A stretch of DNA of 64,000 nt from an uncultured Acetatifactor sp. (GCA_910578185.1 CAJTPN010000004.1:9483-73482); one strand, 5' to 3'. Shown: positions 45,055-54,507, numbered from the stretch's first letter. Program-made: numbers and translations. The notes: generated by a model not told the origin, from the sequence alone.

Positions 45055-45094
45055 CATACAATTCTTTAACTTTACATAAATCAAGAATTGTATG
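45055..45094. promoter_or_regulatory. Perfect 12-bp inverted repeat upstream of SBP1
   Basis: CATACAATTCTT and AAGAATTGTATG are exact arms, 16 bp apart, 85-124 bp upstream of SBP1 and 40-79 bp after the esterase stop. TATATT (45021-45026) on the minus strand could be the -10 of an SBP1 promoter. The repeat could be an AraC operator or an AT-rich terminator for the esterase gene; the T-run is poor. Confidence 0.5.
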
Positions 45095-45133
45095 GTGGCG
45101 TACTGCCCTAATAGCGCAATGTGCACCAACCAT

Positions 45134-47143
45134 TCAGCCGATATCCACGATCAAATGATTTTCTTTTTTTACTTCTTGGCACAGGACAAAGCAAAAATAG
45201 AGATACTTTGCAGCCATGCCCCTTGTAACCAGCCTCTTTGGCCCAAACAGCACACCGTTGTCAAGCGCCCCCCGTCCTGTTCCCTCACAGCGCAGCAATC
45301 CCAGCCGATACACCGCCTCTACCTTTTGATACACTTCCTGGGACAATCCGTCCAAATCAGCCACCTGCCCAAAAGGCGTCAGCGGATAATACATGGTCTC
45401 CCCGGAAGGCAGATTACAATCAAAATCCGGATCCGACGGATCCACGTTTGGCCCGTTATAGTTCGTCATATAAGGCGGCTTCTTCTCCTCTTCCAACCCA
45501 AAGCGGGCGGCATAAGCATCATACAAAATCACCGCCGCATCCGCTTTTGAAAGATTCCCGTCCCCCTCTACCCGGGTAAATTCCTCAGGGAGCCGCCAAA
45601 TTTTGCCTATTCCCTCCCGGAACGCGTTCCTACTGCAAAGTGCCTCCGGACGGAAATTCCCTTCTCCATCCTTGCGGAAAATTCCCAACTCCACCATCTT
45701 TTCTATCTGATTGCGGTAATAGGCGCCCTCTCCGAAAATCGTATCCCTGCAAACCTCCGGAAACACCTCCGAAAAATCCCCTTTCCCGGCTGCCTGCAAT
45801 ACCTCCTTCTTAAGTAACCCGCAAAGAGCTTTTGCCGTCCCGTTACCCTCATCCGCCGTTCTCACCAGTTCTTCCACCGCCATCCTGCAGTACTGCCTGG
45901 AAAGACACTCCTTATAGTGGGTGCCGTCGGCATGATTGCCGGGATTTCCGTTGGCATAGCTGCCCCCGTTTGTCTTTCCGGGCGTCTCCCCTGGCTCCAG
46001 CGCCATAACCATGGCTCTGGCTCCACATGCCCCCACCTGATTAAAGTATTCCACACTCTTTTTATTCAGATCCAAAAGCAAAGTATTGGTCTCAGCGGCA
46101 ATCCTGCGCATCACTGCAGGAAAATCCCTGTTTCGGAAAGAATTGACAAATACGGTATCATTTCCACATCCTGCATTGATTCTGGTCACAGGCGTGACCA
46201 GCACGGGAATCATTCCCACCGCTTGTATTGCGGGCAGAAAACACGTCTTTAATATGTTCCCATACATTTCCTCCGTGCTTCCCCGTCCAAAGCGCGCATT
46301 TTCCCCATCCGGATCTTTCCCGTCATTCCTGGCTCTCTCGTCATTATGCCCCGATTGCAGCAATACAAAATCTCCCTGCCGTCCTGTCAAAAGCAAATCG
46401 TTCAGCCTTCCCTCCTGATACATTACCCGCAGGGAACGTCCGCCGTTGGAATAGTTCACAACTTCCGCCATGGCAGAATCCACCATACGATAAAACAACT
46501 GCCCCCATCCACTCATGGGCGCCTCCTCAAAAACATAGGATTTAGCCGTGGAATCTCCCAAAATAAACACCCGGCGGCGCTTCTGTCCTTCTCCTAATTC
46601 CACATCCTCCATCCCCTGCCCCTGGGATTTCCCCCGCTCCCATATCCGTATTTCACGTATCCCAACCACAATATCCGGCTGCATGGGTTCCAGAGAAATA
46701 TCTATCCAGGCTCCGCCGTTCACATAGGAAAACGTCCATGTATTTCCCTTCCACCTGGCACGGTTTCTCACAGGCACCACTCCGGCCGCGTCCCAATGAC
46801 CTCCCTGGAGTATCCGCTCCGGATCCATGCCGGAAATACTCACTGCCGCCTTGATCCCTTCTCCCTCGCACACAACGGAAATGACATATGCCCCCGGCGG
46901 AAGCGGCAATCGGAATATCATACCCCCACGGTCGTAATCCGTCCCTCCGGGATGATAATGCAAAAAACGCTCCCTGTCCCGTTCCATTACACAGACCGCG
47001 CCGTTTACTAAAAACAACCCCTCCAACGACACGTTTCTGCGTGGCAATGTATCGTTTCCGCTGATAAATCCCCCTTCGGAATTTGACATATCAAAGAGCG
47101 GTATCTTCCTCCCAAACTTAATCTCCCTGTACATTTCTCTCAC
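45134..47143 (-). CDS. CE12-like SGNH esterase with C-terminal SLH-like modules
   Basis: 669 residues. N-terminal galactose-binding-like beta domain (about 1-185); SGNH/GDSL hydrolase (about 190-430) with FILGDSTAKSY (block I Ser), GGRSLR, LQSGHNDE and DGTHYKE (block V Asp/His), as in rhamnogalacturonan acetylesterases. The last 200 residues have two SLH-like repeats (KMVELGIFRKDGEGNFRPEA, VYRLGLLRCEGTGRG). It deacetylates pectin fragments. No signal peptide is seen, which is odd for SLH modules that normally bind the cell wall. It follows the AraC gene by 80 bp. Confidence 0.85.
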   Translation of the reverse strand: MREMYREIKFGRKIPLFDMSNSEGGFISGNDTLPRRNVSLEGLFLVNGAVCVMERDRERFLHYHPGGTDYDRGGMIFRLPLPPGAYVISVVCEGEGIKAAVSISGMDPERILQGGHWDAAGVVPVRNRARWKGNTWTFSYVNGGAWIDISLEPMQPDIVVGIREIRIWERGKSQGQGMEDVELGEGQKRRRVFILGDSTAKSYVFEEAPMSGWGQLFYRMVDSAMAEVVNYSNGGRSLRVMYQEGRLNDLLLTGRQGDFVLLQSGHNDERARNDGKDPDGENARFGRGSTEEMYGNILKTCFLPAIQAVGMIPVLVTPVTRINAGCGNDTVFVNSFRNRDFPAVMRRIAAETNTLLLDLNKKSVEYFNQVGACGARAMVMALEPGETPGKTNGGSYANGNPGNHADGTHYKECLSRQYCRMAVEELVRTADEGNGTAKALCGLLKKEVLQAAGKGDFSEVFPEVCRDTIFGEGAYYRNQIEKMVELGIFRKDGEGNFRPEALCSRNAFREGIGKIWRLPEEFTRVEGDGNLSKADAAVILYDAYAARFGLEEEKKPPYMTNYNGPNVDPSDPDFDCNLPSGETMYYPLTPFGQVADLDGLSQEVYQKVEAVYRLGLLRCEGTGRGALDNGVLFGPKRLVTRGMAAKYLYFCFVLCQEVKKENHLIVDIG

Positions 47144-47223
47144 TCACCCGCTCCCTTTGCTCTCCAGAAACCCTTTCCCCCGGCCCTGCTTTCACGGAAG
47201 CAAAAGCCCAAATGGCCGGCTCC

Positions 47224-48759
47224 TCAACTGCTCTTCCTCACATCCGTCTTCACAGTAACTTCCAGAATCCTTGCCTCCTTGGGGCTGATCCCCTTTACCT
47301 TCTTGAAAGCTCTCCTGAAAGATTGTTCATTGGTATATCCTGTCTGCTCCGAAATTTCCCGAACGGTCAATACACCGTCCATTAGCAGCTCCGATGCATG
47401 CCTGATTCGAACCTCTTCCACATAGGTTGAAAATTTCACGCCGATATATTCTTTAAAAATCAACGACACATAACTGTCGGAAATATTGAATGCGGTTCCC
47501 ACCTGCGTCAGTCCCAGATTGCAGTCATGATAGTTTTCATCTATGTATTCCTTGATCTCCACAGCCAGCTGATTCTTCTTATCCTGCTTATCCCTGCCGT
47601 ATCTTTCGCACAGATCCATACAGCAGGCCTCCAGCCGCTCAAAATACGCCTCATGGTCCCCTGCGTCCGCCAGCACAAAATCATTCAGCAGATCTATCAT
47701 ATCCTCCGTGGCATATTTATCCTGTTTCTGAAATTTTTCAAACAGCCGGATCAGTCTGCCGTTCAGAGCAATGAACTGACTGTGGGACAATTTTCGCTTT
47801 TCACAGTTCTCGTCTTTCAGAAGCCTGATAATCTTTTGGGTCTCCGCCGCGTTTCCCGACTGGATAAAGGTCTGCAGATTGTTCCTCGCACTGCCGGTCA
47901 AATAGTATTTGATGCCCGATTCCAGCTTCTCCGAATACTCCAGGCATACGTTTTCCGTATCACAGCAGTTGACTGCCCTGTATGCCTCCTCCCTGCTCTT
48001 CCACAGATAGAGCGGATCCTCCTGCAGCCTGCTGACACCCCAGAAAATATTCACCCCCCGTTCCCGCAGAAATTTCTCCCGCAGCTCATATAACCTGTCT
48101 ATCTCAAATTCTCCCTGCAGCTGCAGCACCATCATCATCCGACGATAACTGATTTTCCGAAACCAGACATTATGTAATTGCTCCCCCCAGCCCATTTCCA
48201 GTTTTAGATAATCCAATACCACCGTACTCTCATATATGGTGGCGGCGTCCACATCCTCGTCCGCCACATTGTTAAAGATACCGGCCACAATAACAACATA
48301 CCGATACCCATACAGCTCTATTCCCACGCTCTCGGCTTCCGCCAAAAGCTGCGGCTTACTTTTGTACTCCGCATTGAGCAGCTTATCAATAAAATCCATC
48401 TGCACAATGGACTCCATCTGATTCAACCGTACTTTACACTCCTTGTAATCCTCCAGAGAACCTATGATCTCATCACTCACATCCCTGTATACAAGGCTGT
48501 CCTCTTCCCCCATATAGCGCATTACATTCTTAGCCGGAAGAATATAACGGAAAAACTGCCACAAAACCAGCGCGGACCCTACTATAAGCATCAAAAAATT
48601 GACTACAAGCAGTATCTCCTTGTGATCCCACATATTTTCTCCCGACACGGAAAGTACGCACAAAATACCTACATCCAGCACCGCCATTGAAATCGCCACA
48701 TAAATAATGTATGGAAACAGCTCACGCAAAACCGCCTTGTTATTCATTAACCTTTTCAT
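47224..48759 (-). CDS. Membrane-anchored AraC-family regulator of the glycan locus
   Basis: 511 residues. Two N-terminal helices (LFPYIIYVAISMAVLDVGIL and LLVVNFLMLIVGSALVLW) anchor it; a long cytoplasmic middle follows; the last 100 residues carry the AraC helix-turn-helix pair (LGLTQVGTAFNISDSYVSLI and TVREISEQTGYTNEQSFRRA) and KKVKGISPKEAR. There is no receiver domain. It heads the glycan locus and is the likely activator. A perfect cre lies just upstream, so it is probably under CcpA repression. Confidence 0.9.
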   Translation of the reverse strand: MKRLMNNKAVLRELFPYIIYVAISMAVLDVGILCVLSVSGENMWDHKEILLVVNFLMLIVGSALVLWQFFRYILPAKNVMRYMGEEDSLVYRDVSDEIIGSLEDYKECKVRLNQMESIVQMDFIDKLLNAEYKSKPQLLAEAESVGIELYGYRYVVIVAGIFNNVADEDVDAATIYESTVVLDYLKLEMGWGEQLHNVWFRKISYRRMMMVLQLQGEFEIDRLYELREKFLRERGVNIFWGVSRLQEDPLYLWKSREEAYRAVNCCDTENVCLEYSEKLESGIKYYLTGSARNNLQTFIQSGNAAETQKIIRLLKDENCEKRKLSHSQFIALNGRLIRLFEKFQKQDKYATEDMIDLLNDFVLADAGDHEAYFERLEACCMDLCERYGRDKQDKKNQLAVEIKEYIDENYHDCNLGLTQVGTAFNISDSYVSLIFKEYIGVKFSTYVEEVRIRHASELLMDGVLTVREISEQTGYTNEQSFRRAFKKVKGISPKEARILEVTVKTDVRKSS

Positions 48760-48782
48760 AAATTCACCCTGTTTTCAGCCTA

Positions 48783-48796
48783 TGTAAGCGCTTACA
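48783..48796. promoter_or_regulatory. Perfect catabolite-responsive element (cre)
   Basis: TGTAAGCGCTTACA matches the cre consensus TGWAANCGNTNWCA at every position and is a perfect palindrome. It lies 23 bp upstream of the AraC start, where CcpA binding would block expression when a preferred sugar is present. Confidence 0.85.
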
Positions 48797-48804
48797 TTCT
48801 CCCG

Positions 48805-48836
48805 AAAAATCATGGGTGGAGCGCTGCCCACCCATG
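48805..48836 (-). terminator. Terminator of the acyltransferase gene
   Basis: On the minus strand CATGGGTGG / CCACCCATG (8-nt loop) is followed by ATTTTT. It separates the acyltransferase from the glycan locus. Confidence 0.85.
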
Positions 48837-48981
48837 AAATGTCAAATCACATTTTTTATTATACTCTTTTAAGAGATTGTAGTCAAATCTTTTTTCAGAA
48901 AGTGAATCGAAAATATCACTGCGAATTGGTCTGCACCTTCCTCACAGCAGAAATTGATATACATGAGGCGGGAGCAAGCTA

Positions 48982-50190
48982 TCAACCGCCTTGGAACGTG
49001 CTATCCGCTCTGTCAATCGCCTTCACCACCCTGCGATATGCCCCCACTCTCATAAGTCCCCTGTGCAGCAGCACAAACAGCCGTTTTCTCATCATATCCA
49101 CCAAAATGCCTGCCGTAAACACACATACCACCGCCGCCAGAGTCCCAAGAAGCAGCTCTATCAGGTCCCTATTTCCCTGTCCTGCTCCAAACCATTTCTG
49201 CCAGCCATAGCGAAGCCCCAGATTCTCATGAAGCAAATACACTCCCAGCGTGTATGGCCCTATCCGGTTAATCACCTTGGCCCCCCTGCCCTGGATGGCT
49301 ATTCCCCGAAAAAAGGCAAACAATCCTGCCGCAGCCAGAAACGGCAGAATGTGATTGTACTCCAGACACATCTTCAGCATTCTCTCCAGACTGCCCGTGC
49401 GCAGATAAATCTCCCGCAGCGCCATGGTTCCTGCGTAAATCATCAGACAACACCCTACATACAAAGACAATCCCCGCTCCCTCTTCTCCAAAAACTTCAC
49501 CCCGAAACGCCGCACATAAGCCGCCGACAAAAAAACGCACAGATACCACAGACAATCATATCCCTGCTGGTCCATCTCCAGACGCAAGGGCAGGAAACTT
49601 TTCAACAGACAAAACACCGAAAGCAACAGTCCAAGCGCAAGTCCAAGCTGCCCCTTCGACATCCTCCCCGCCGCCATTCCCACAAAGGGCAGCAGCAGAT
49701 ACACAAACAGATATGCCGTCATAAACCAGTAATGTCCCATGGATACAGGAAACAAAAGCGTCAATAGATAGTGGGTGTCAAATGGAGTCGCCCCCAGCGT
49801 TCCCGCCAGAGCTCCAACGATGCCAAAGCTCACGGAATATACCCACACCTGCAGCCAGAGCACAATCAGCCTACTCAGCTTAAAAGAGGACCGGCACATA
49901 ACATATCCGCTGATAAACATATACACATTTACGGCCACTATACAAAAGGACTCAAGAAACCACGCCGCTGCGCCTGCGCTCCCCATAGAATCCGAAGTCA
50001 AATCGGTGAGCAGATCTCCCTTTCCCAGGTAGTGCAGCACCACCACCATCATCATCGCCACACACCTGAGCAGTTCCAGATTGGCCATCCGCTTTCCCGT
50101 TTCCTGTCCCGTTCCCTTGCCTCCGATAAGGGGTCCTTCCTTCTGTGTATCTCTTCCCATACCCAACATGCCCTTCCTGTCTAATGCCAT
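48982..50190 (-). CDS. Acyltransferase-3 family membrane O-acyltransferase
   Basis: About 402 residues from the ATG at 50190; ATGs at 50169 and 50160 are alternatives and the first 56 codons of the longer frame (to 50358) look non-coding. The family start is clear: MANLELLRCVAMMMVVVLHY, with the conserved His, then about ten helices and GPYTLGVYLLHENLG near the end. These enzymes acetylate or acylate cell-surface sugars. The substrate is unknown. It follows the XRE regulator gene on the same strand. Confidence 0.85.
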   Translation of the reverse strand: MALDRKGMLGMGRDTQKEGPLIGGKGTGQETGKRMANLELLRCVAMMMVVVLHYLGKGDLLTDLTSDSMGSAGAAAWFLESFCIVAVNVYMFISGYVMCRSSFKLSRLIVLWLQVWVYSVSFGIVGALAGTLGATPFDTHYLLTLLFPVSMGHYWFMTAYLFVYLLLPFVGMAAGRMSKGQLGLALGLLLSVFCLLKSFLPLRLEMDQQGYDCLWYLCVFLSAAYVRRFGVKFLEKRERGLSLYVGCCLMIYAGTMALREIYLRTGSLERMLKMCLEYNHILPFLAAAGLFAFFRGIAIQGRGAKVINRIGPYTLGVYLLHENLGLRYGWQKWFGAGQGNRDLIELLLGTLAAVVCVFTAGILVDMMRKRLFVLLHRGLMRVGAYRRVVKAIDRADSTFQGG

Positions 50191-50392
50191 ATTCCATTCA
50201 GATCCCCATCGGCCCGGATCATCATGGCATAGTACTGTCCCACAGCCCCATTGTATCACATCTCCCTTTTTTTTCCAATCCCATCTTTCTCCACCTGTTG
50301 CGTTATTTGTAAGAGCTCCCAACAGTTCCATGGCCTGTCCCGGCGGATGCACCCACACACTTGATGCGTATGACCTTCAGGCAGGGATTTAA

Positions 50393-51172
50393 TCAGAGAC
50401 CTTGCTCACCTTCTTTTTTATCGTAATCCCAAAGAAATGATACAAACGCAAAGATCAGCAGCAGAAAAATACTCAGCGTATCCCATATATCAAAAACAGG
50501 TTCCCCTATCCTCTTGGACAAACTGAAATTGATGACAAACTGAAACGGAATTGCCATCAAAAAGGTAATTCCCAAAGCCACCCGCTTTTTTGCTTTTCCA
50601 ACAAGACAAAAGATTCCAACGACAATCCATAAAAACACAATGGAAATCACTGCCATCACCGCACCGATGGAAAATACCTCCTTCACTTCCAATAAAAGAC
50701 TCAGCAAAAGCAAATAAGGAAGAATAAAAACACTGAGAGATACAAAACTTGCCACCACTCCCCTCCTTCCCAAAATCATACCAGGGAAAACGATGACCCA
50801 CGCAAAAACCAGGGAGCTGACCGGAATCAAGGACCAGGTCAGCCTGCCGGATATGGCAATATCACAGATAAGACAAACCATAATCCCTATTAGTAGGGCT
50901 ATGGAAAAAAGAACGGACATCAACTTATTCATCCGACCTGTTCTCATAGCTTTCGGTTTGACTTTCTCCCCTCTCAACAGTTCGTTTACCGTGATCCCCA
51001 ATATTTGACATAATTCCGGCATACTGGAAGCATCGGGCATACTTTTTCCCGTTTCCCATTTGGACACGGCCATGTCCGTAATATTCAGTTTTTCCGCCAA
51101 CTGCGCCTGCGTCATCTTTTTCTCCATACGACACTGTGCAATAAACTTTCCAATCTCTGTCTGGTTCATCAT
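50393..51172 (-). CDS. XRE-family regulator with C-terminal membrane helices
   Basis: 259 residues. The first 65 hold a Cro/C1 helix-turn-helix (MTQAQLAEKLNITDMAVSKW, then LCQILGITVNELLRG), followed by five hydrophobic helices from about residue 82. Such membrane-bound XRE proteins sense envelope conditions. Twin 11-bp operators overlap its promoter, pointing to autoregulation. It is cotranscribed with or just ahead of the acyltransferase. Confidence 0.9.
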   Translation of the reverse strand: MMNQTEIGKFIAQCRMEKKMTQAQLAEKLNITDMAVSKWETGKSMPDASSMPELCQILGITVNELLRGEKVKPKAMRTGRMNKLMSVLFSIALLIGIMVCLICDIAISGRLTWSLIPVSSLVFAWVIVFPGMILGRRGVVASFVSLSVFILPYLLLLSLLLEVKEVFSIGAVMAVISIVFLWIVVGIFCLVGKAKKRVALGITFLMAIPFQFVINFSLSKRIGEPVFDIWDTLSIFLLLIFAFVSFLWDYDKKEGEQGL

Positions 51173-51231
51173 ATCATCTTCCTTTCCATGTATTTCAAAA
51201 GCGGCACAAACTTTATCCCTGCCATCATAAC

Positions 51232-51261
51232 AATATACCTGTTCCGATTACTTTTACACAA
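51232..51261 (-). promoter_or_regulatory. Promoter of the XRE regulator
   Basis: On the minus strand, -35 TTGTGT (51256-51261), 18 bp, -10 TATATT (51232-51237). The first twin operator starts at its -35. Confidence 0.5.
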
Positions 51262-51297
51262 ACCGTTGGTTGCGTTAATGGAATTCAACCGTTGGTT
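51261..51297. promoter_or_regulatory. Twin AACCGTTGGTT operators
   Basis: AACCGTTGGTT occurs at 51261-51271 and 51287-51297, each an imperfect dyad (AACC / GGTT), 26 bp apart. They are well placed to bind the XRE dimer and block its promoter. The rest of the 338-bp gap to 51510 holds the promoter of the next gene. Confidence 0.6.
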
Positions 51298-51434
51298 TGC
51301 AATTTTTTCCACATGCAACCTAAAGTTTCCCCCACAGATGCTTCCCCCCATTGCCACCTTCTAAGGATAATATAGCCTAGCCGCGTCCGAACGCTTCTCA
51401 GACAGCCCTGACTGCAAAAAATGCTGCCGTGACA

Positions 51435-51463
51435 TTGAATCGGCGTTAAATTTTTGTTATAAT
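51435..51463 (+). promoter_or_regulatory. SigA-type promoter of the GT-C-like membrane gene
   Basis: TTGAAT (51435-51440), 17 bp, TATAAT (51458-51463), about 47 bp before the start. A 9-bp inverted repeat, TTTTGTTAT / ATAACAAAA (51452-51460, 51474-51482), overlaps the -10 and may be an operator. Confidence 0.7.
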
Positions 51464-51510
51464 TATAATTATCATAACAAAAGACGCTCACATAAAAAGG
51501 AGGAACTGCC

Positions 51511-53679
51511 ATGTATGGTTCCATCGCCGGCAACCTTGCCGGAACCGCATATTATCTCTATTTCCAGCTCATAGGCATGACTTTTGTATTTCTGCAGTTT
51601 CGCAGAGAAAAACCCCTTTCAAAGCTGTTGCTTGGAAGCGTTGTCGGTTCCCTGTTACTCACATGGCTCCCAATCCCCTTTGCCTTCTTCTGCGGTTTTA
51701 CACCCCTGGCTCATATGCTTGCAATGGCGGCCGCGCTGGCCATCCCCGCCGCAGCGGCATGGTTATACCGTCTTCGTCAGCCCTTTTTAGATAGCTTGCA
51801 CGGATTTCTTGCCAGTCTGAAGGTACATCTGCCCTTTGGCATGCTCCTCATTCTCTTTCTGGCGTTCTGGTGTTACCTGCTTCACACGCACACCATCCTG
51901 TCCGGTTCTGACAACGCTATGTACACCGGTCAAAGTACTTACGGGGACATGAACATGCATCTGGGCTTTATCACAAGCCTTGCAAAACAGGGACACTTTC
52001 CCCCTGACTATTCCATCATGCCCGGCGTAAAACTCTCCTATCCCTTTCTATCCGACAGCATTTCTGCAAGTTTATATGTGCTGGGAGCTTCCCTCAGACT
52101 TGCCTATATTCTGCCCATGATTTTTGCAATGGGACAAATAGTTACCGCTGCCTATCTTTTTGCCAATACCATTATGCGCTCCCGTGACAGAGCCTCTGGG
52201 AGCAGCGGGAAATTTCTCGTATTGCTTTTGTTTTTCTGCAACGGCGGGCTTGGCTTCTCCTATTTTCTGGATTGGTCCAAGGAAGGGGGATATCGTTTCT
52301 CGGATATTTTTACCGGTTTTTACACCACCCCCACAAATCTTACGGGCCATAATATCCGCTGGGTCAATGTGGTGGCGGACATGTTCCTCCCCCAACGGGC
52401 CACCTTGTTTGGATATGCGGTGCTCCTCCCGGCTCTGTGGCTGTTATATCGGGCGGTTTTTCAAAACCGTCGGGAATACTATCCGCTGGCTGGAATGTTG
52501 GTGGCCGCTCTGCCCATGATACACACTCATTCCTTTTTAATCGCAGGCGTCGTCAGTGCCGCATGGTTACTTTTATGGCTGGTAAGAAGAAACCCCTCCC
52601 GGAAGCTTTCCGCCCGGGCACGCTCCTGGCAGGAACGCTTTCTGCGGCACGGGTGGGCATTGCTTCTCCTCATCTTTACGCTCCTTATGTGCCTGCTGCA
52701 ATACATGGACCAACGGCAGTTGTTGACAGGAAACGGACTTATGCTGATCTGTATTCTTCCCTTTGCCATGTTAACCCTTTGGGGAATTTGTCTGCTTTTT
52801 TCCCATGTAAGGCAACATGGATGGAAATGCCTCCTGGTCTGCTGGGGTGCTTACCTGACCTGCATTCTTCTCTTTGCCTTGCCCCAGCTGCTTTTCTGGA
52901 CCTTCGGCCAGGTGGCGGAAGGCGGTTTTGTGAGAGGACATTTTAACTGGGCAAATCAGGGAGATCCTTATCCCTGGTTCTATCTGAAAAATATCGGAGT
53001 GGCTCTGCTGCCAATCCTGGGAGGGTTTTGTGCCTGCGGCAAAAAAAGAGCCCCTCTGTTCTTCCCCGCCCTGCTGCTTTGGTGGTTGAGTGAGCTGGTG
53101 GTATTTACTCCCAATACCTACGATAATAATAAACTTCTGTATGGGGCATATTTTCTCCTATGCCTGGGAGCTGCCGACTATTGCGCTGCCCTTTACGAAA
53201 GACAAAAAAAGTTTCCCGGCTACGGAATTTTTGCCGCACTCTTTTTCTTCCTTGTATCCTTCTCCGGAATCCTCACTCTGGGAAGGGAGGCGGTATCCCG
53301 TTACCAGCTATACAGCCCGGAGCAGGTGGCACTGGCGGAATACGTGGAAAACCACACGGAAGCGGACGCAGTTTTTTTGACAGATACCCGACACAATAAT
53401 GAGATTGCCTCCCTTGCAGGACGCAATGTGGTATGCGGCGCGGATACCTTTCTCTATTTTCACGGGCTGGACACCTCCCGGCGCAAAACTGATCTTGCGC
53501 TTATGTACAATGCACCTTTGGAACATATGGACCTGTTCGACAAATATCGCGTGACTTATGTGGTGGTCTCCGACTTTGAACGTCGAAGCTATTCCATTGA
53601 CACAAACGCCTTCCACAGCCATTTTAAAGAAGTGCTTTCCATTGGCGATATTACGCTTTACCAAGTGAATGTTCCTTAA
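51511..53679 (+). CDS. Polytopic membrane protein, probable GT-C glycosyltransferase
   Basis: 722 residues with around 14 helices and a C-terminal soluble part of about 110 residues. The first large outside loop contains TYGDMNMHLGFITSLAKQG and LSYPFLSDSIS, with Asp and His placed as in GT-C transferases (D-x3-H). It may move a lipid-linked sugar to a surface polymer; the acceptor is unknown. It has AGGAGG and its own promoter. The response regulator starts 14 bp after its stop, so they are cotranscribed. Confidence 0.75.
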   Translation: MYGSIAGNLAGTAYYLYFQLIGMTFVFLQFRREKPLSKLLLGSVVGSLLLTWLPIPFAFFCGFTPLAHMLAMAAALAIPAAAAWLYRLRQPFLDSLHGFLASLKVHLPFGMLLILFLAFWCYLLHTHTILSGSDNAMYTGQSTYGDMNMHLGFITSLAKQGHFPPDYSIMPGVKLSYPFLSDSISASLYVLGASLRLAYILPMIFAMGQIVTAAYLFANTIMRSRDRASGSSGKFLVLLLFFCNGGLGFSYFLDWSKEGGYRFSDIFTGFYTTPTNLTGHNIRWVNVVADMFLPQRATLFGYAVLLPALWLLYRAVFQNRREYYPLAGMLVAALPMIHTHSFLIAGVVSAAWLLLWLVRRNPSRKLSARARSWQERFLRHGWALLLLIFTLLMCLLQYMDQRQLLTGNGLMLICILPFAMLTLWGICLLFSHVRQHGWKCLLVCWGAYLTCILLFALPQLLFWTFGQVAEGGFVRGHFNWANQGDPYPWFYLKNIGVALLPILGGFCACGKKRAPLFFPALLLWWLSELVVFTPNTYDNNKLLYGAYFLLCLGAADYCAALYERQKKFPGYGIFAALFFFLVSFSGILTLGREAVSRYQLYSPEQVALAEYVENHTEADAVFLTDTRHNNEIASLAGRNVVCGADTFLYFHGLDTSRRKTDLALMYNAPLEHMDLFDKYRVTYVVVSDFERRSYSIDTNAFHSHFKEVLSIGDITLYQVNVP

Positions 53680-53693
53680 AAGACGGAGGAAAC

Positions 53694-54350
53694 ATGACGA
53701 CCATAGCTATTGTTGAAGACGATGAATATATTGGCGATCTGTTGGCGGAAGCGCTCACAGAGGAAGGTTATGCCGTGATCAGAGCATATTCGGGCACGGA
53801 AGCTTTAATGCTTCTGGAGCACCGCCACCCTGACCTGATCCTGATGGACCTGATGCTTCCGGGACTGTCCGGAGAAGCGCTTCTCCCCTGCTGCAAGGGA
53901 ATCCCCGTCATTGTGGTCAGCGCAAAAGCAGATGTTGACGACAAAGTTAAGCTTCTGTTAGACGGCGCGGCAGATTACGTCACCAAACCTTTCCAGATCC
54001 GGGAATTGCTGGCCAGAATCACCGTTTGCCTCCGGGATGCCCATGAACCGGACACTTCCCTGCTTTGGGCAAAGGGCCTTTGCCTGAATACTGTCACAAG
54101 GGAAGTTCTGGCGGAAAATACCCCTGTCCATCTCACCAGAACCGAGTTCGCCATATTGAAAACATTGATGCAAACCCCAACCCAAGTCATCTCGAAATCC
54201 GCCATCCTGGATCGGATCAGCCTTGAAACGCCGGACTGCGCAGAAAGCTCCCTGAAGGTTCATATCAGCAATCTACGCAAAAAGCTGAATGCCGTCGGCG
54301 GAAAAGAATACATCGAATCGGTATGGGGCATCGGCTTTAAATTAATCTGA
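53694..54350 (+). CDS. OmpR-family response regulator
   Basis: 218 residues. Receiver domain with acidic pair EDDE near the start, phospho-acceptor Asp in LILMDLMLPGLSG, and Lys in DYVTKPF. C-terminal winged helix with LTRTEFAILKTLMQ and VHISNLRKKLNA. The kinase gene of this system lies 3.6 kb downstream, beyond four transporter genes. The direct heptads downstream (54371-54412) are its likely target. Confidence 0.94.
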   Translation: MTTIAIVEDDEYIGDLLAEALTEEGYAVIRAYSGTEALMLLEHRHPDLILMDLMLPGLSGEALLPCCKGIPVIVVSAKADVDDKVKLLLDGAADYVTKPFQIRELLARITVCLRDAHEPDTSLLWAKGLCLNTVTREVLAENTPVHLTRTEFAILKTLMQTPTQVISKSAILDRISLETPDCAESSLKVHISNLRKKLNAVGGKEYIESVWGIGFKLI

Positions 54351-54370
54351 ACTGACGCCCGCCCCTATAT

Positions 54371-54412
54371 CTTTACGAATTCTTTACCCTCCTCTTAACC
54401 GCTTTCTTAACC
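54371..54412 (+). promoter_or_regulatory. Four direct heptads upstream of the transporter genes
   Basis: CTTTACG (54371), CTTTACC (54382), CTTAACC (54394) and CTTAACC (54406) recur every 11-12 bp, so they lie on one face of the helix. This is the usual arrangement for OmpR-type regulators. A -10-like TATAAA lies at 54434-54439, and the sequence 17 bp before it (CCTTTT) is no -35, which fits an activator-dependent promoter. Confidence 0.65.
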
Positions 54413-54507
54413 TTTTCCTGATAGGATCAGGTTTATAAATAAGGTTCCCAAAATCAAATAACTGGCGGCATGCCCACGGGAATAATAGCGGAGCGAAAAA
54501 AGAATAT

